A DNA stretch of 64,000 nt from Pseudomonas viridiflava (GTDB lineage: Bacteria > Pseudomonadota > Gammaproteobacteria > Pseudomonadales > Pseudomonadaceae), in assembly GCA_900596015.1 (NCBI GenBank), contig UVIF01000002.1, forward strand, positions 310,001-374,000, written 5' to 3'. Positions 9,632 to 19,628 of this stretch are shown in pieces. Each line of letters starts with the position of its first letter. The stretch's first letter is position 1. Position numbers and translations under genes: made by a program. Below the pieces are notes generated by a model. That model made no database searches and was not told where the DNA came from. It saw only the letters and a program-made list of their open reading frames with translations.

Positions 9632-11206
9632 ATGACGCCTTTTATGAAACCAAGCGACTTTACCCCAGCCAGACTATCGCCGTCGTTGCTGAGCAAAGCC
9701 CTGATAGGCTTCATTGCATTGGTCTGTCTATCCTTGGGTCTGGCGACCGCCTGGCAAATGAGCCTGTCCCGAGAAGAACGTCTGGCGGCCGCCAAAGTTG
9801 CAGTTTCCAATATCGTTCGCGCCGCCGAACAGCAAGCTCAAGACACAGTGCGCCAGGCTGACAATACCTTGCGTGATCTTGTGGAACGCGTAGAGCACGA
9901 CGGGCTTGCCAGCGACGCGCGAGCGCGGTTGGCGAAGCTGATGGCGGCGAACGTGTCGAACGTCGAGGCTGTCCAGGGGCTCTTCATCTTCGATGCCCAG
10001 GGCAACTGGATAGTCAACTCGTTCTCCGAGATTCAAACCCACGATAACGGTGATCGTCCTTATTTCATCTATCACCGCGATCACAGTGATACCGCCACGC
10101 GAATCGGCTCCATCGTGAAAAGTCGTATCACTGGGGATATGGTCATTCCGATCAGCCGACGTATCAATGGCGCCGACGGCACTTTTGCCGGTGTGGCATT
10201 GGCCACGGTGCCCGTTGCCTATTTCCAGACCTTCTTCGAGCGAATGGATGTAGACGACCAAGGCGTTATTTTCCTGGCACTGAACAACGGTGACCTGCTG
10301 GCTCGACGCCCCACCTTGACCGCGCTGATGACCACCAACCTTGCCAAGGGCGATATTTTCTCGCGCTATCTGCCCGAGAGTGACAGCGGTATTGCCGTGA
10401 CCAAGTCTTTGGTGGACGGCGTGGAAAGGATCTATGCCTACCGCCGAGTCACCGGCCTGCCGATCGTCGCGGCCGCGGGTGTCTCCTCCCAACACGTATT
10501 CGCCCCCTGGTGGGCGTATGCCTATCGATCCGCGGGGCTGATTGCCCTGATCTGCCTTGCCTTGATAGGGCTGAGCGTCTTGCTGTACAAGCAAATCCAG
10601 CAACTGATAACGGCGGAAAGCGAGCTGCAAGGCGCCCAGAACGAACTGGAAACCATTGCGCAAACCGACAGCCTGACGCAGTTGCCCAACCGACGTCGCT
10701 TCGACTTTGCCGTGCGCCAGGAATGGGCACGAGCTAGCCGCAATCGCTCGACGCTGGCAATCATCCTGTTGGACATCGATTGGTTCAAGCAATACAACGA
10801 CCAGTACGGGCATGTCCGAGGCGATGACTGCCTCATAGAAGTCGCCAGTCTAATAGGCAGTGCGGTGCACCGAGCCGGGGATCTGGCGGCGCGTTATGGC
10901 GGCGAGGAATTCGTGATTCTGCTGCCGGAAACGGATCTTGCCGGTGCGCTCAGCGTCGCCGAAAAGGTCAGGCTGTCCATTTTCAATGCCGGCATAGAGC
11001 ATTCAGCCAGCGCGCTGGGCAACGTCACTGTCAGCTTGGGCGTGGTGGCAATCAATGCACCCAAACATGACGCCTATACCGCGGCCCTGAAGGAGGCGGA
11101 CAGGCTTCTGTATCGTGCCAAGAACCGAGGCCGAAACCGTGTCGAGGCGAACGAGCTGCTGGGTGCGCAAGCAACCGGTTCATACGCCAGCAGCCTGGTG
11201 ACTTAG
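9632..11206 (+). CDS. Membrane-bound diguanylate cyclase with Cache sensor
   Basis: The 524-residue protein has a membrane helix at about 22-43, a periplasmic double-Cache sensor at about 50-295 (FDAQGNWIVNSFSEI, DRPYFIYHRDHSD), and a second helix at about 300-320. A GGDEF domain follows from about 345 to 505. The active-site motif is GGEEF at 423-427, so it should be catalytically competent and make c-di-GMP from two GTP. RAGD at 414-417, five residues before it, is an intact product-inhibition I-site. No EAL domain is present. The ligand of the sensor is unknown. The start could also be the Met four codons later; neither has a good ribosome site. Confidence 0.92.
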   Translation: MTPFMKPSDFTPARLSPSLLSKALIGFIALVCLSLGLATAWQMSLSREERLAAAKVAVSNIVRAAEQQAQDTVRQADNTLRDLVERVEHDGLASDARARLAKLMAANVSNVEAVQGLFIFDAQGNWIVNSFSEIQTHDNGDRPYFIYHRDHSDTATRIGSIVKSRITGDMVIPISRRINGADGTFAGVALATVPVAYFQTFFERMDVDDQGVIFLALNNGDLLARRPTLTALMTTNLAKGDIFSRYLPESDSGIAVTKSLVDGVERIYAYRRVTGLPIVAAAGVSSQHVFAPWWAYAYRSAGLIALICLALIGLSVLLYKQIQQLITAESELQGAQNELETIAQTDSLTQLPNRRRFDFAVRQEWARASRNRSTLAIILLDIDWFKQYNDQYGHVRGDDCLIEVASLIGSAVHRAGDLAARYGGEEFVILLPETDLAGALSVAEKVRLSIFNAGIEHSASALGNVTVSLGVVAINAPKHDAYTAALKEADRLLYRAKNRGRNRVEANELLGAQATGSYASSLVT

Positions 11207-11269
11207 GGCATCTGCCCTGGATTATCCCGAGCGAGGGCTGCTGTCCGCCACCGCAGCCCCTGCCCGTCC

Positions 11270-13252
11270 TCACACCTTGAAGCGTCGTACCACAGCGATC
11301 AGATTGGCGTTGGATGCGGCGAGCGCAGACGTGCTCTTCTCGGTCTGCGCGCCTCCTGCCACCAGGTCCTCGACTATCTGCCGCACCGCTACCATGTTGC
11401 GGTTGACCTCTTCGCTGACGGCGCTCTGCTCTTCAGCTGCAGTGGCTATCTGCGTGCTGAGGTCGTTGATGCACACAACCGATTCGGTCATCGCATCCAA
11501 GCCTTCGTTCACCCTGGAGGTCTTGTCGACCGTGGCCTGACAGCGCGCCTTGGTGCTCTCCATCGCCACCACGGCAGCACTGACACCCTGCTGCAGACGG
11601 TTGAGCATTTCATTGATTTCCGAGGTGCTGGACTGGGTACGCCCTGCCAAGGCTCTTACTTCATCTGCAACTACTGCAAAACCGCGGCCTTGTTCGCCTG
11701 CACGCGCCGCCTCGATCGCAGCGTTGAGCGCGAGTAGATTGGTCTGCCCGGCAATGTCACCAATCACGCCCAGTACAGAATTGATACGCTGGGCATCGTG
11801 TTCCATGGCCCTGACCTTGGTAGTGGCGTCTTCCACTTCCGAGATCAGTTCGCGGACACTGCTCGAGGCATCTTCGACCACCACTTTGGAATGCCGGGCC
11901 TTCTCGCTCGCCACTTGGGTCATGCTCGCGGTTTGCGCGGCATTGCGGGCGACGTCATCGGCGGTAGAGCTCATTTCGGTGATGGCCGTCACCGCTTGAT
12001 CGGTTTCATTGGCGTGGCGAGTCAGAATGCTGTTGGTGCCACGCGACTGTCCGCGTAGTTGCTCGATACCCTCGGCAATCAATGAAGACGAGTCGGACAC
12101 TTCACTGATCATTTTCTGCAAATAGACGATGAAGCGGTTGATCGAGTGGCCCACTGCGCCAACTTCGTCCTCGGCGCGAATGACGATGCGCTTGGTCAGG
12201 TCGGCATCACCGGCCGACAATGTATCGATATTGGTCTTGAGCACCGCCAAACGGTTCATCAGTTGCCTGAGGGCGAACACGATGACCAGTAGCATGATGA
12301 CTACCATCGGGATCTGCAGCATCGCCAGGGTCTTGAGCACATGGCTGCTTTGCGCCGTCAGTACTTCAGTGGGTTGGGCCACCGCCATCTGCCACGGTGT
12401 GCCTTCGACGGGCATCAGGAACAAGGTGTATTCCTTGCCGTCGCTGCCGACGAACGTCGAACGCGTGCCACCGGGGCTTTTCAGCAAGCCCTGCAATGCT
12501 GCCGCAAAGGGGTATTGGCCAGCCAGGTCGCCGAGATTCTTCAGTACGTTGTTGCCTGGAATCTCTGGCTGGTTGCTCAGGACTTTGCCGTCGCTCTCGA
12601 CGATCATCAGTTGCGCGTTGATCTCGCGCTCTTTCTGCGCGATCAGCTCATTGAAGAAGCCCAGCGTCACATCGATGGTCGCAACGCCATAGGCGGCGCC
12701 GTCCTTGGTAATGGCCATCGCGCAGTTGGTGCGCGGCTCCGGGCTGGCATCGTCCTGGTAGGCCGAGGCCCAGTTGCACTGCCCCGCAGGGGCCTTGAGC
12801 CCGCCGAGGTACCAGGACTGCTCGAAGTAGTTTTTCGATTCAGGCGAGTTCCAGTGGGTGTTGACTATCAACTTGCCGCTGGCATCGCGGTGATAGAACG
12901 TACTGTGCTTGGCCCGGCCCGCGGTACGTTTATCGGGAAGAGGCCAGATACCACCGCCGAATACTTTCGACTCGCCGTACTGGTTGACCATGCTGGGCAG
13001 CAGGCGGTCGATACTGTCGCTGTCCAGTTGTGCAACCGTCTCGGTAATCACCCGCTGCTGCGCCTGCACCCGCGCCAACTCGCGCTTGATGACGGCACTG
13101 ATTTCCCCTGCCTCAGTGACCAACTTGCGTTCATCGGTGCTTGTGAGGCTGGGCGTGATGAAGTAGCTGACCCCTATCGCCGTCAGCACCGCGACGAGCA
13201 GAACGAAGCCTACGAAAGTAGCGGTATAGCGAGTTTGAATGGTGTGCAGCAT
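11270..13252 (-). CDS. Methyl-accepting chemotaxis protein with dCache ligand domain
   Basis: The 660-residue receptor has a first membrane helix at about 12-31, a periplasmic dCache domain at about 38-285, a second helix at about 305-328 and a HAMP domain at about 330-380. A signalling domain runs to the C-terminus and contains the conserved hairpin tip [20 protein letters not shown]. The Cache region contains [26 protein letters not shown] and DVTLGFF, in the style of amine- or amino-acid-binding dCache chemoreceptors, but the ligand cannot be settled by eye. It converges on the diguanylate cyclase gene 63 bp away. No CheR-binding pentapeptide is seen at the C-terminus (VVRRFKV). Confidence 0.94.
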   Translation of the reverse strand: MLHTIQTRYTATFVGFVLLVAVLTAIGVSYFITPSLTSTDERKLVTEAGEISAVIKRELARVQAQQRVITETVAQLDSDSIDRLLPSMVNQYGESKVFGGGIWPLPDKRTAGRAKHSTFYHRDASGKLIVNTHWNSPESKNYFEQSWYLGGLKAPAGQCNWASAYQDDASPEPRTNCAMAITKDGAAYGVATIDVTLGFFNELIAQKEREINAQLMIVESDGKVLSNQPEIPGNNVLKNLGDLAGQYPFAAALQGLLKSPGGTRSTFVGSDGKEYTLFLMPVEGTPWQMAVAQPTEVLTAQSSHVLKTLAMLQIPMVVIMLLVIVFALRQLMNRLAVLKTNIDTLSAGDADLTKRIVIRAEDEVGAVGHSINRFIVYLQKMISEVSDSSSLIAEGIEQLRGQSRGTNSILTRHANETDQAVTAITEMSSTADDVARNAAQTASMTQVASEKARHSKVVVEDASSSVRELISEVEDATTKVRAMEHDAQRINSVLGVIGDIAGQTNLLALNAAIEAARAGEQGRGFAVVADEVRALAGRTQSSTSEINEMLNRLQQGVSAAVVAMESTKARCQATVDKTSRVNEGLDAMTESVVCINDLSTQIATAAEEQSAVSEEVNRNMVAVRQIVEDLVAGGAQTEKSTSALAASNANLIAVVRRFKV

Positions 13253-13394
13253 GAGGGGCGCATCCGCAAGGTGTGGAGTTATTGATGTTGTAGAACCTTA
13301 TCGGCGCGGAACTTTGTCGCATGAGTGCAAGCCCTGATAAAACGCGAACATCTCGGTTCATCAGGGGCGTGCACGGCTTGCTTCTACAGTGCGA

Positions 13395-14390
13395 TCAGAG
13401 CGCTTTCACATGACCGATCGCCCGTGGCTCGGCGCTTTCGCCGATGCCGTTTTCCAGGGGTGCGCCAAACGCATCGAGGCTGATCTGGAAGCGATCACCC
13501 GGCTGGGTTTTCACGCCGTCGGCGAATGACAGTGTCGCGGTGCCGAAGTAATGCACGTGGACATCGCCCGGACGCAGGAACTGCGCGTATTTGAAGTGGT
13601 GGAATTCAAGGTTGGCGAGGCTGTGGCACATGTTGTCTTCGCCGCTGAGAAACTCCTTTTCCCAGAGCGTTTCGCCGTTGCGAATGATGCGGCTGGTACC
13701 GGCCAGGTGCAGTGGCAACGCACCCACGCGCAGTTCCGGGCCGTAGGCGCAGAAGCGTAATTTGGAATGGGCGAGGTACAGGTAATTGCGCCGCTCCATG
13801 ACATGGTCGGAGAACTCGTTGCCCAGCGCATAGCCGACGCGGTACGGCTGGCCATCCTCACCAATCACATACAGCCCTGTGAGCTCGGGTTCTTCGCCGG
13901 CATCTTCGGCGAAGGGTGGAACAGGGAAATCGGCCCCCGGCCGCACGACGATGCTGCCGTCACCCTTGTAGAACCATTCCGGTTGCGCGCCGGCCTGGCC
14001 TTCTGCCGGTTTGCCGCCTTCCAGGCCCCATTTGAAGATGCGCATGGTGTCGGTCATGCCGGCTTCGACGGCGCCCTCTTGCTGGTGCATCTTGTCGCGC
14101 GCCGAAGCGCTGCCCAGGTGAGTCAGGCCGGTGCCGCTGATCAGGCAATGCGCAGGGTCTTCGTGGTCTAGCGGCGGCAATACGCGGCGCTCTTGCAACA
14201 ATTGCGCGTAGTCGGGCCCCGGTCGCGTGCCACGGGCGCCAACTTCATCGGCCAGGCCGTGGTGACCGCGAATGGCCGCCAGGGCGAGCTCGCGGGTCGT
14301 GCGGGTGTCATTCACCACTTGGACGTAGGCGCCCTCGACAACGCCAACCTGGCGTCCCCCGTCGGTGTTTTCGAATTGAATCAGACGCAT
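13395..14390 (-). CDS. AraD1/GguC-type fumarylacetoacetate-hydrolase-fold protein
   Basis: The start at 14390 (MRLIQFENTDGGRQVGVVEG) has a GGAGG seven bases upstream, giving 331 residues; an upstream in-frame Met has no such support. The motifs LISGTGLTHLGSASARDKMH, YVIGEDGQPYRVGYALGNEFSDH and VHYFGTATLSFADGV are typical of the FAH-like group annotated AraD1/GguC. Members are thought to act on 2-keto-3-deoxy acid sugars (dehydratase or lyase). The gene is last in a leftward operon after an enolase-superfamily dehydratase, whose product would be such a 2-keto-3-deoxy acid, so the order supports a consecutive step. Confidence 0.85.
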   Translation of the reverse strand: MRLIQFENTDGGRQVGVVEGAYVQVVNDTRTTRELALAAIRGHHGLADEVGARGTRPGPDYAQLLQERRVLPPLDHEDPAHCLISGTGLTHLGSASARDKMHQQEGAVEAGMTDTMRIFKWGLEGGKPAEGQAGAQPEWFYKGDGSIVVRPGADFPVPPFAEDAGEEPELTGLYVIGEDGQPYRVGYALGNEFSDHVMERRNYLYLAHSKLRFCAYGPELRVGALPLHLAGTSRIIRNGETLWEKEFLSGEDNMCHSLANLEFHHFKYAQFLRPGDVHVHYFGTATLSFADGVKTQPGDRFQISLDAFGAPLENGIGESAEPRAIGHVKAL

Positions 14391-14443
14391 GTGTGGCCTC
14401 CGGAACGTCATGGTTGGCGCCGCTCGCAAGCGGCGCCAAAGGG

Positions 14444-15619
14444 TCACTCGATGATGTTGAAGTCGCTCAGGTATTCATCGGAGATTTCCAGGCCCAGACC
14501 CGGGGTGTTGTCGTCGAGCTGAATGTAGCCGTTGACCGGTTGTGGCTCGCCCTTGAACACGTAATAGAAGAGTTCATTGCCGACCTCGACGTCGAACACC
14601 GGGAAGAACTCGGCCATCGGCGACGCCGTGGTCGACATGGTCAGGTGATAGTTGTGCATTTGCCCGGCGTGCGGGATGACGGGCACCGACCAGGCTTCGG
14701 CCATGGCGTTGATCTTGCGGGCAGCGGTGATGCCCCCGACACGGTTGGTGTCGTACTGGATCACGTCGATCGCACGGCGTTCGAGCAAGTCCTTGAAACC
14801 GTAGGAAGTGAACTCGTGCTCACCGCCGGAGATCGGCATGATGCCCATCTTCTTCAGCTCGATGTAGCCTTCGATGTCGTCGGCAATGACCGGCTCTTCG
14901 AGCCAGCGCGGTTCGAACTCGGCGAGCTTGGGCAGCATGCGTCGGGCGTATTCCAGGGTCCAGCCCATGTAGCACTCGAGCATGATGTCGACGTCGGGGC
15001 CGGCCAGTTCACGCAGGGCGCGCACTTGTTCGATGTTCTTGCGCATGCCGGCCGGGCCGTCTTTCGGGCCATAGCCGAAACGCATTTTCAGCGCGGTGAA
15101 GCCCTGGTTCAAATAGCCCTGAGCTTCTTCGAGAAACAGGTCGAGGTTGTCATTGGCGTAGAGTTTGGAGGCATAGGTCCAGATCTTTTCCTTGGTACGG
15201 CCACCCAGCAGTTTGAACACCGGTTTGTTGACCGCCTTGCCCATGATGTCCCAGATCGCGATGTCGATTGCCGAGATCGCCGCCATGCCAATGCCCTTGC
15301 GGCCCCAGGCGTGGCTCTGGCGGTACATTTTCTGCCAGATGTATTCGTTGTCGAACGGGTCTTCACCTATGGCGATCGGCGCCAGATAGGTGTCGATGAT
15401 TTCCTTGGCCACACGTGGCGCCAGTGCGCAGTTACCGATGCCGACCAGACCGGTGTCGGTCTCGACTTCCACCACCAGCCAGCCGTGGAAACGGAACGAG
15501 CCCATGGCGTCGCCGCGCTCGAACAGAATGTCACTGGCGTTGGTGCAGAAGTGCGCCTGGGGCGGAACGACTTTGCCTTTCCACTCGAAAACGCGGGTAC
15601 GGATGGCTTTGATTTTCAT
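14444..15619 (-). CDS. Acid-sugar dehydratase of the enolase superfamily (L-rhamnonate dehydratase-like)
   Basis: The true start is [10 protein letters not shown] at 15619, giving 391 residues, with a 4-bp ATGA overlap with the upstream pdxA-like gene. The mandelate-racemase-group barrel shows metal ligands Glu215 (LECYMGW; usually Asp), Glu241 (WLEEP) and Glu267 (GGEHE). It also shows the His317-Asp290 catalytic pair ([13 protein letters not shown]). This geometry fits beta-elimination of water from an aldonate to give a 2-keto-3-deoxy acid. It most resembles the L-rhamnonate dehydratase branch, but the true substrate (rhamnonate, lyxonate, mannonate or another acid) is open. Confidence 0.85.
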   Translation of the reverse strand: MKIKAIRTRVFEWKGKVVPPQAHFCTNASDILFERGDAMGSFRFHGWLVVEVETDTGLVGIGNCALAPRVAKEIIDTYLAPIAIGEDPFDNEYIWQKMYRQSHAWGRKGIGMAAISAIDIAIWDIMGKAVNKPVFKLLGGRTKEKIWTYASKLYANDNLDLFLEEAQGYLNQGFTALKMRFGYGPKDGPAGMRKNIEQVRALRELAGPDVDIMLECYMGWTLEYARRMLPKLAEFEPRWLEEPVIADDIEGYIELKKMGIMPISGGEHEFTSYGFKDLLERRAIDVIQYDTNRVGGITAARKINAMAEAWSVPVIPHAGQMHNYHLTMSTTASPMAEFFPVFDVEVGNELFYYVFKGEPQPVNGYIQLDDNTPGLGLEISDEYLSDFNIIE

Positions 15620-16674
15620 GGATTCAGATTCCTTGCGCTGCCGACTTCTTGTAATTGTCGAGTTGTGTTCAGTAGCTGTTGCCCGCCCATCCGGCAGGCA
15701 ATTTCGAACGCTTGGCGAATGGCGCCGACATTGGCTTTGCCCTGCCCGGCAATATCGAACGCGGTGCCGTGGGCCGGGGTGGTGATCGGGATCGGCAAGC
15801 CGCCCTGCACCGTCACGCCGCGGGAGAAGCCCATCAGTTTGATCGCGATCTGCCCTTGGTCGTGGTACATCGTGACAACCGCGTCGAAGGCACTGGCATC
15901 GCCCTGGACCTTGAGGAAGATCGTGTCGCCCGGATACGGGCCTTCCGCGGCAATGCCCATGGCCTGTGCCGAACGCACTGCCGGCCCGATGATGTCCAGC
16001 TCCTCGCGGCCAAACGAGCCGTTGTCGCCGTTGTGCGGGTTCAGCCCACACACGCCGATACGCGGTGTTGCCAGGCCGCTGCGCTTGAGCGCGGTGTCGA
16101 TCAGCTGAATCGCTTCGATCACCCTGGTCTGCGACAGCAGGCCCGGCACGTCGGCCAGGGCAACGTGCGAGGTCACGCGCGAGGTCCACAGGTTGTCGAG
16201 CACGTTGAATTCGCAGAACGGCCCAGCGAAGCCCAGCAACTCGGCGAACCAGTGCAGTTCATCGCTGTGGGCCATGCCGGCCATGTGCAGCGAGGTCTTG
16301 TTCAACGGGCCGAACAGCACGGCGTTGGTAGTGCCGGCTTCGGTCAAGCGCAGCGCCTGCTCAAGGGTGTCGAGGCTGTAGCGACCGCCGATGACACTGG
16401 CTTCGCTGCGGGCAAACTCGCCGAGCGTGTCGCCGCGGAAGTCATACAACAGCGGCGTGTCATCGACGAACGACAACTGCTCGAGCGACTCCACGCGGCG
16501 GTAGGGAAATTCCATTCCGGCGATGCGCATGCCGCGCTGCATTTCCGCTTCGTCGGCGATCAGAATCACGTTGGCCTGGCTGCGCACCGAGGGCTCGGCG
16601 AGCAGTCGTGCGATCAGTTCCGGGCCAATGCCGGCCGGGTCGCCCAGGACCATGGCGATGGATGTCTTGTTCAT
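15616..16674 (-). CDS. PdxA-family 4-hydroxythreonine-phosphate-dehydrogenase-like protein
   Basis: The 352-residue protein has the PdxA hallmarks: N-terminal [10 protein letters not shown] and the three metal-binding histidine regions, [29 protein letters not shown] and [12 protein letters not shown]. PdxA proper makes vitamin B6, but copies inside catabolic operons (the PdxA2 group) oxidise phosphorylated four-carbon acid sugars or cis-diol acids. It overlaps both neighbours by 4 bp, so it belongs to the catabolic operon. The DUF1537 kinase that usually partners PdxA2 is absent here, which leaves the substrate unclear. Confidence 0.85.
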   Translation of the reverse strand: MNKTSIAMVLGDPAGIGPELIARLLAEPSVRSQANVILIADEAEMQRGMRIAGMEFPYRRVESLEQLSFVDDTPLLYDFRGDTLGEFARSEASVIGGRYSLDTLEQALRLTEAGTTNAVLFGPLNKTSLHMAGMAHSDELHWFAELLGFAGPFCEFNVLDNLWTSRVTSHVALADVPGLLSQTRVIEAIQLIDTALKRSGLATPRIGVCGLNPHNGDNGSFGREELDIIGPAVRSAQAMGIAAEGPYPGDTIFLKVQGDASAFDAVVTMYHDQGQIAIKLMGFSRGVTVQGGLPIPITTPAHGTAFDIAGQGKANVGAIRQAFEIACRMGGQQLLNTTRQLQEVGSARNLNP

Positions 16675-17627
16675 GCTTCACTCCTCAAGGGTTCAGGCCG
16701 TGTCCGGTCAAGGGTGCCCGGCTCGCAGCGATAGACGCGCTGCGCATTGCTGTAGAACAAACGCTCCTGATCAGCCAGTGGCAGATCGGCAACGATGGAT
16801 TTGAAACCGTTGTAGATGACGTCGAACGAGCCACACAGGCTGTCCACCGGAAAGTTACTGGCGAACATCACGCGGTGGGTGCCGAACATCGCGATGACCT
16901 CACGCACGATCCAGGCGTTGTCCTTGGCCCGCCACGCCTGGCGCAGCTGGCCGAGGCCTGACACCTTCACCTGCACGTTCGGCCACTGGGCCAGCCGCGC
17001 CATAGCCAGCCGCCAGGCGGCGAGGCCTTCGGCGCTGCGATCATCGGGCAAGCCTGCATGGTTGAGAATCAGCGTGGTGCCCGGAAAATCCCGCGCCAGC
17101 CATTCCGCCTCATGCAGATTCCACCACGGCGTCTGCAGGTCGAAATGCAGGCCCAGCCCCTGCAGCGCGGCATAATTGCGCCGCCAGCGCTCGTCGCTCA
17201 TCAGGCTGCGCACGCGCCCGACCTGAGCACGGGTGGTCGGGCCTCCGGGCTTGTGGCGCACACTGCGCACGCATTTGTAGGAGGCTTGCTCGGCCAGTAC
17301 GGCAGCAGCCTCGGGATGATCCAGCCAGGCTTGCGCGACGATCGCATTGGGCAAACCGTAGCGGCGGGCGAGTTGTTCGACGAAACGGGTTTCGCCCACC
17401 GGGTCCTGCGGGTCCCATTCCGATTCGATGTACACCGTCTGCACGACCTGGTGAGTACCGGTATCGGCGAGGTAATCGTCGGGCAGGTAGCTGCGTTTGA
17501 TCGCGCTGTAATCGCCATAGCGGAACGCGACACTGGCATCGGCTGCCAGCCACGGATGGGAGTTGATCGAAGGATCCCAGAAATGATGGTGAGCATCGAT
17601 GATCGGACCGTTCCACAGCTCGGCCAT
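16671..17627 (-). CDS. Amidohydrolase family protein (fuconolactonase/COG3618-like)
   Basis: The start at 17627 (MAELWNGPIIDAHHHFWDP) follows a GAGGTG ribosome site, giving 318 residues; the Met 12 bp upstream lacks one. His13 and His15 form the metal-binding HxH of the barrel. LILNHAG and MFASNFPVDSL supply the later histidine and the terminal FxSNFP motif seen in lactone hydrolases and decarboxylases of this clade. It is the first gene of the leftward operon and overlaps the pdxA-like gene by 4 bp. A lactonase acting before an aldonate dehydratase would make sense (inference). Confidence 0.82.
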   Translation of the reverse strand: MAELWNGPIIDAHHHFWDPSINSHPWLAADASVAFRYGDYSAIKRSYLPDDYLADTGTHQVVQTVYIESEWDPQDPVGETRFVEQLARRYGLPNAIVAQAWLDHPEAAAVLAEQASYKCVRSVRHKPGGPTTRAQVGRVRSLMSDERWRRNYAALQGLGLHFDLQTPWWNLHEAEWLARDFPGTTLILNHAGLPDDRSAEGLAAWRLAMARLAQWPNVQVKVSGLGQLRQAWRAKDNAWIVREVIAMFGTHRVMFASNFPVDSLCGSFDVIYNGFKSIVADLPLADQERLFYSNAQRVYRCEPGTLDRTRPEPLRSEA

Positions 17628-18025
17628 GGCGCACCTCATTGGTGATTTATTGTTCTTTTGATTGATCGTTCTTCTGGGTGCAATCCACCGCAAAACACGG
17701 CGTTGGTGTGCACTATCGAAGGCTCCCCGATAACCGTCCAATCAAAACTTGGAATAGAGCGATAGCCTGGAGTTATCTCAACGGGGTTTTTGCGTGTCTG
17801 CGGATGGGTTGCAGCGAGCCGGACTTTCTTATGAAACGGCTCTGGACCGGCATTTACACCCTGCTGTGCGGCTTTAAACCAAGCTAGCTATAACCCCTGG
17901 TTATCGGTGTATGTATTGTTTTGACTAGACGCGGAGCCTGCACCTTCCCACACTCACTCCAGGCTTGCGGTTCGACCGCTCAGACAAGTCACTTATAACA
18001 ACTACAAGAAAACGAGGCTCTTTCC
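17628..18025. promoter_or_regulatory. Divergent promoter region with LysR-type dyad
   Basis: This 398-bp spacer separates the leftward catabolic operon from the rightward transporter genes and holds no convincing gene. ATAACCCCTGGTTAT at 17890-17904 is a perfect 6-bp-arm palindrome and contains the T-N11-A pattern (T17891, A17903) typical of LysR regulators. The LysR encoded at 21224 is the obvious candidate. The ribosome site GAGG precedes the TctC-like start. Confidence 0.55.
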
Positions 18026-19042
18026 ATGCGAAATGCATTCGTCCGTCGCACATCCCTTCTCATGCTCGGCTGCTCCCTGGCCGCTGCCGGCGCTCTTCCA
18101 GCGCTCGCCACGGCGGCCTGGCAACCGGACAAGAATGTCGAAATCGTCGTCGCGGGGGGCCCAGGTGGCGGCACCGACCAGTTGGGGCGCCTGATCCAGT
18201 CGATCATCTCCACGCACAAGCTGCTCGACGTCAACACCATCGTCCTCAACAAGGGTGGCGGCAATGGCGCCGAAGCGTTTCTCGACCTGAAGATGAACAA
18301 GGGCGATCCGGAAAAACTGGTGATCGGCACCAACAACATCTACCTGCTGCCACTGGTGGCCAAGCTCGGTTACCAATGGCAGGAACTGACGCCCGTGGCG
18401 GCCGTCGCCGAGGATGACTTCATTCTGTGGAGCTACAAGGACGCGCCATGGAAAGACGCCAAAAGCTTCTACCAGGCGGCCCAGGCTGACCCTGCGAAGA
18501 TGCGCATGGGCGGCAGTCAATCCAAGGATGTCGACCAGACACTGACCTTGCTGCTCAACCAGACCAACAACAGCAAGCTGGTCTACATCCCGTTCAAGAG
18601 TGGCAGCGAAGCCGCGACCCAACTGGCCGGCAAGCACATCGCCGCCAACGTCAACAACCCCAGCGAAAGCATCAGCCAATGGCGCGGCGATCAGATCGAG
18701 CCGCTTTGCGTGTTCAGTAAAGAACGCATGACCTACACCGACAAAGTGGCCGGCGACAAATCCTGGGCCGACGTGCCGACCTGTTACGAACAAGGCCTGG
18801 GCATCGATCAATATCGCTTCCCGCGCACCGTGTTCATGCCAGGCGACGTCACTGCCGAACAGCGCGCGTTCTATGTCGAACTGATGCGCAAAGTCACCGA
18901 GACGCCGGAGTTCAAGGCCTACGTCAAGCAGAACGCATTGGTACCGACCTTCCTCGAAGGCGAGCCGCTGACCGCCTACATCGAAAAAGACACCGCCCGC
19001 GTGACACCGGTGTTCAAGGAAGCCGGCTGGCTGAAAAACTGA
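18026..19042 (+). CDS. Tripartite tricarboxylate transporter substrate-binding protein (TctC-like)
   Basis: The 338-residue protein has a signal peptide (about 1-31, ending near ALATA) and a bug/TctC-type periplasmic binding fold. Motifs include VEIVVAGGPGGGTDQLGRLI, IVLNKGGGNGAEAFLDL and VYIPFKSGSEAATQLAGKHI. It captures a carboxylate in the periplasm and delivers it to the TctA/TctB membrane pair encoded next. The divergent operon of acid-sugar enzymes suggests the cargo is their substrate. GAGG lies 8 bp before the ATG. Confidence 0.92.
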   Translation: MRNAFVRRTSLLMLGCSLAAAGALPALATAAWQPDKNVEIVVAGGPGGGTDQLGRLIQSIISTHKLLDVNTIVLNKGGGNGAEAFLDLKMNKGDPEKLVIGTNNIYLLPLVAKLGYQWQELTPVAAVAEDDFILWSYKDAPWKDAKSFYQAAQADPAKMRMGGSQSKDVDQTLTLLLNQTNNSKLVYIPFKSGSEAATQLAGKHIAANVNNPSESISQWRGDQIEPLCVFSKERMTYTDKVAGDKSWADVPTCYEQGLGIDQYRFPRTVFMPGDVTAEQRAFYVELMRKVTETPEFKAYVKQNALVPTFLEGEPLTAYIEKDTARVTPVFKEAGWLKN

Positions 19043-19094
19043 GTCGCCTGCGGCCGTCCGCCTACGTACGGCCGTCATCTGCTGGAGGTGTTTG

Positions 19095-19628
19095 ATGTCC
19101 CATTCTTCGGATTCACCGGCGCTGGTCGGCACCCGCTGGGTCGAACTTGGCCTGACACTCTTCACCACGCTGATTGGCGTGGTGGTGATGTTCGGCAGCG
19201 TCGAGCAGGGTATCGGCTGGGGCGATTCGGGCCCCGAGCCGGGTTACTTCCCTTTCTACATCGGCCTGCTGCTCAGCGCCGCCAGCCTGGGCAACGGCGT
19301 GTTGACCCTGGTGCGCTGGAAAGCCCTGAGTATTGCGTTCGTCAGCCGCAGCGCCTTTGCGCAAGTGCTGTCGGTGTTCATTCCGATTGCGTTGTTCGTC
19401 GGCGCGATGCCGCTGGTAGGCATCTACGTGTCATCGGCCTGCTTCATTGCCTGGTTCATGTGGAGTGACAAGGCACGCGCCACGCCCTACAGCAAATGGA
19501 AGATCGCAGGCATCTCCCTCGGTGCAGTGCTCGCCAGCTACCTGATCTTTGCGCTGTGGTTCAAGGTCCCGCTGGATGGCGGTCCGTTGGGCGAATGGAT
19601 TGCCCAGACCGTGAGATATTTCAAATGA
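19095..19628 (+). CDS. Tripartite tricarboxylate transporter small membrane subunit (TctB-like)
   Basis: The 177-residue protein has four predicted membrane helices (about 14-32, 45-65, 85-125 as two close helices, and 140-160) and the family motif GWGDSGPEPGYFPFYIG. The ATG at 19095 follows GGAGGTG. Its stop overlaps the start of the TctA-like gene (ATGA, 19625-19628), so the two subunits are translationally coupled. With TctA it forms the ion-driven membrane unit of the transporter. Confidence 0.9.
   Translation: MSHSSDSPALVGTRWVELGLTLFTTLIGVVVMFGSVEQGIGWGDSGPEPGYFPFYIGLLLSAASLGNGVLTLVRWKALSIAFVSRSAFAQVLSVFIPIALFVGAMPLVGIYVSSACFIAWFMWSDKARATPYSKWKIAGISLGAVLASYLIFALWFKVPLDGGPLGEWIAQTVRYFK

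Noticed and set aside
11215-11260. Terminator between the GGDEF and chemoreceptor genes
   Set aside because: GGGCTGC and GCAGCCC can pair but no T tract follows on either strand.
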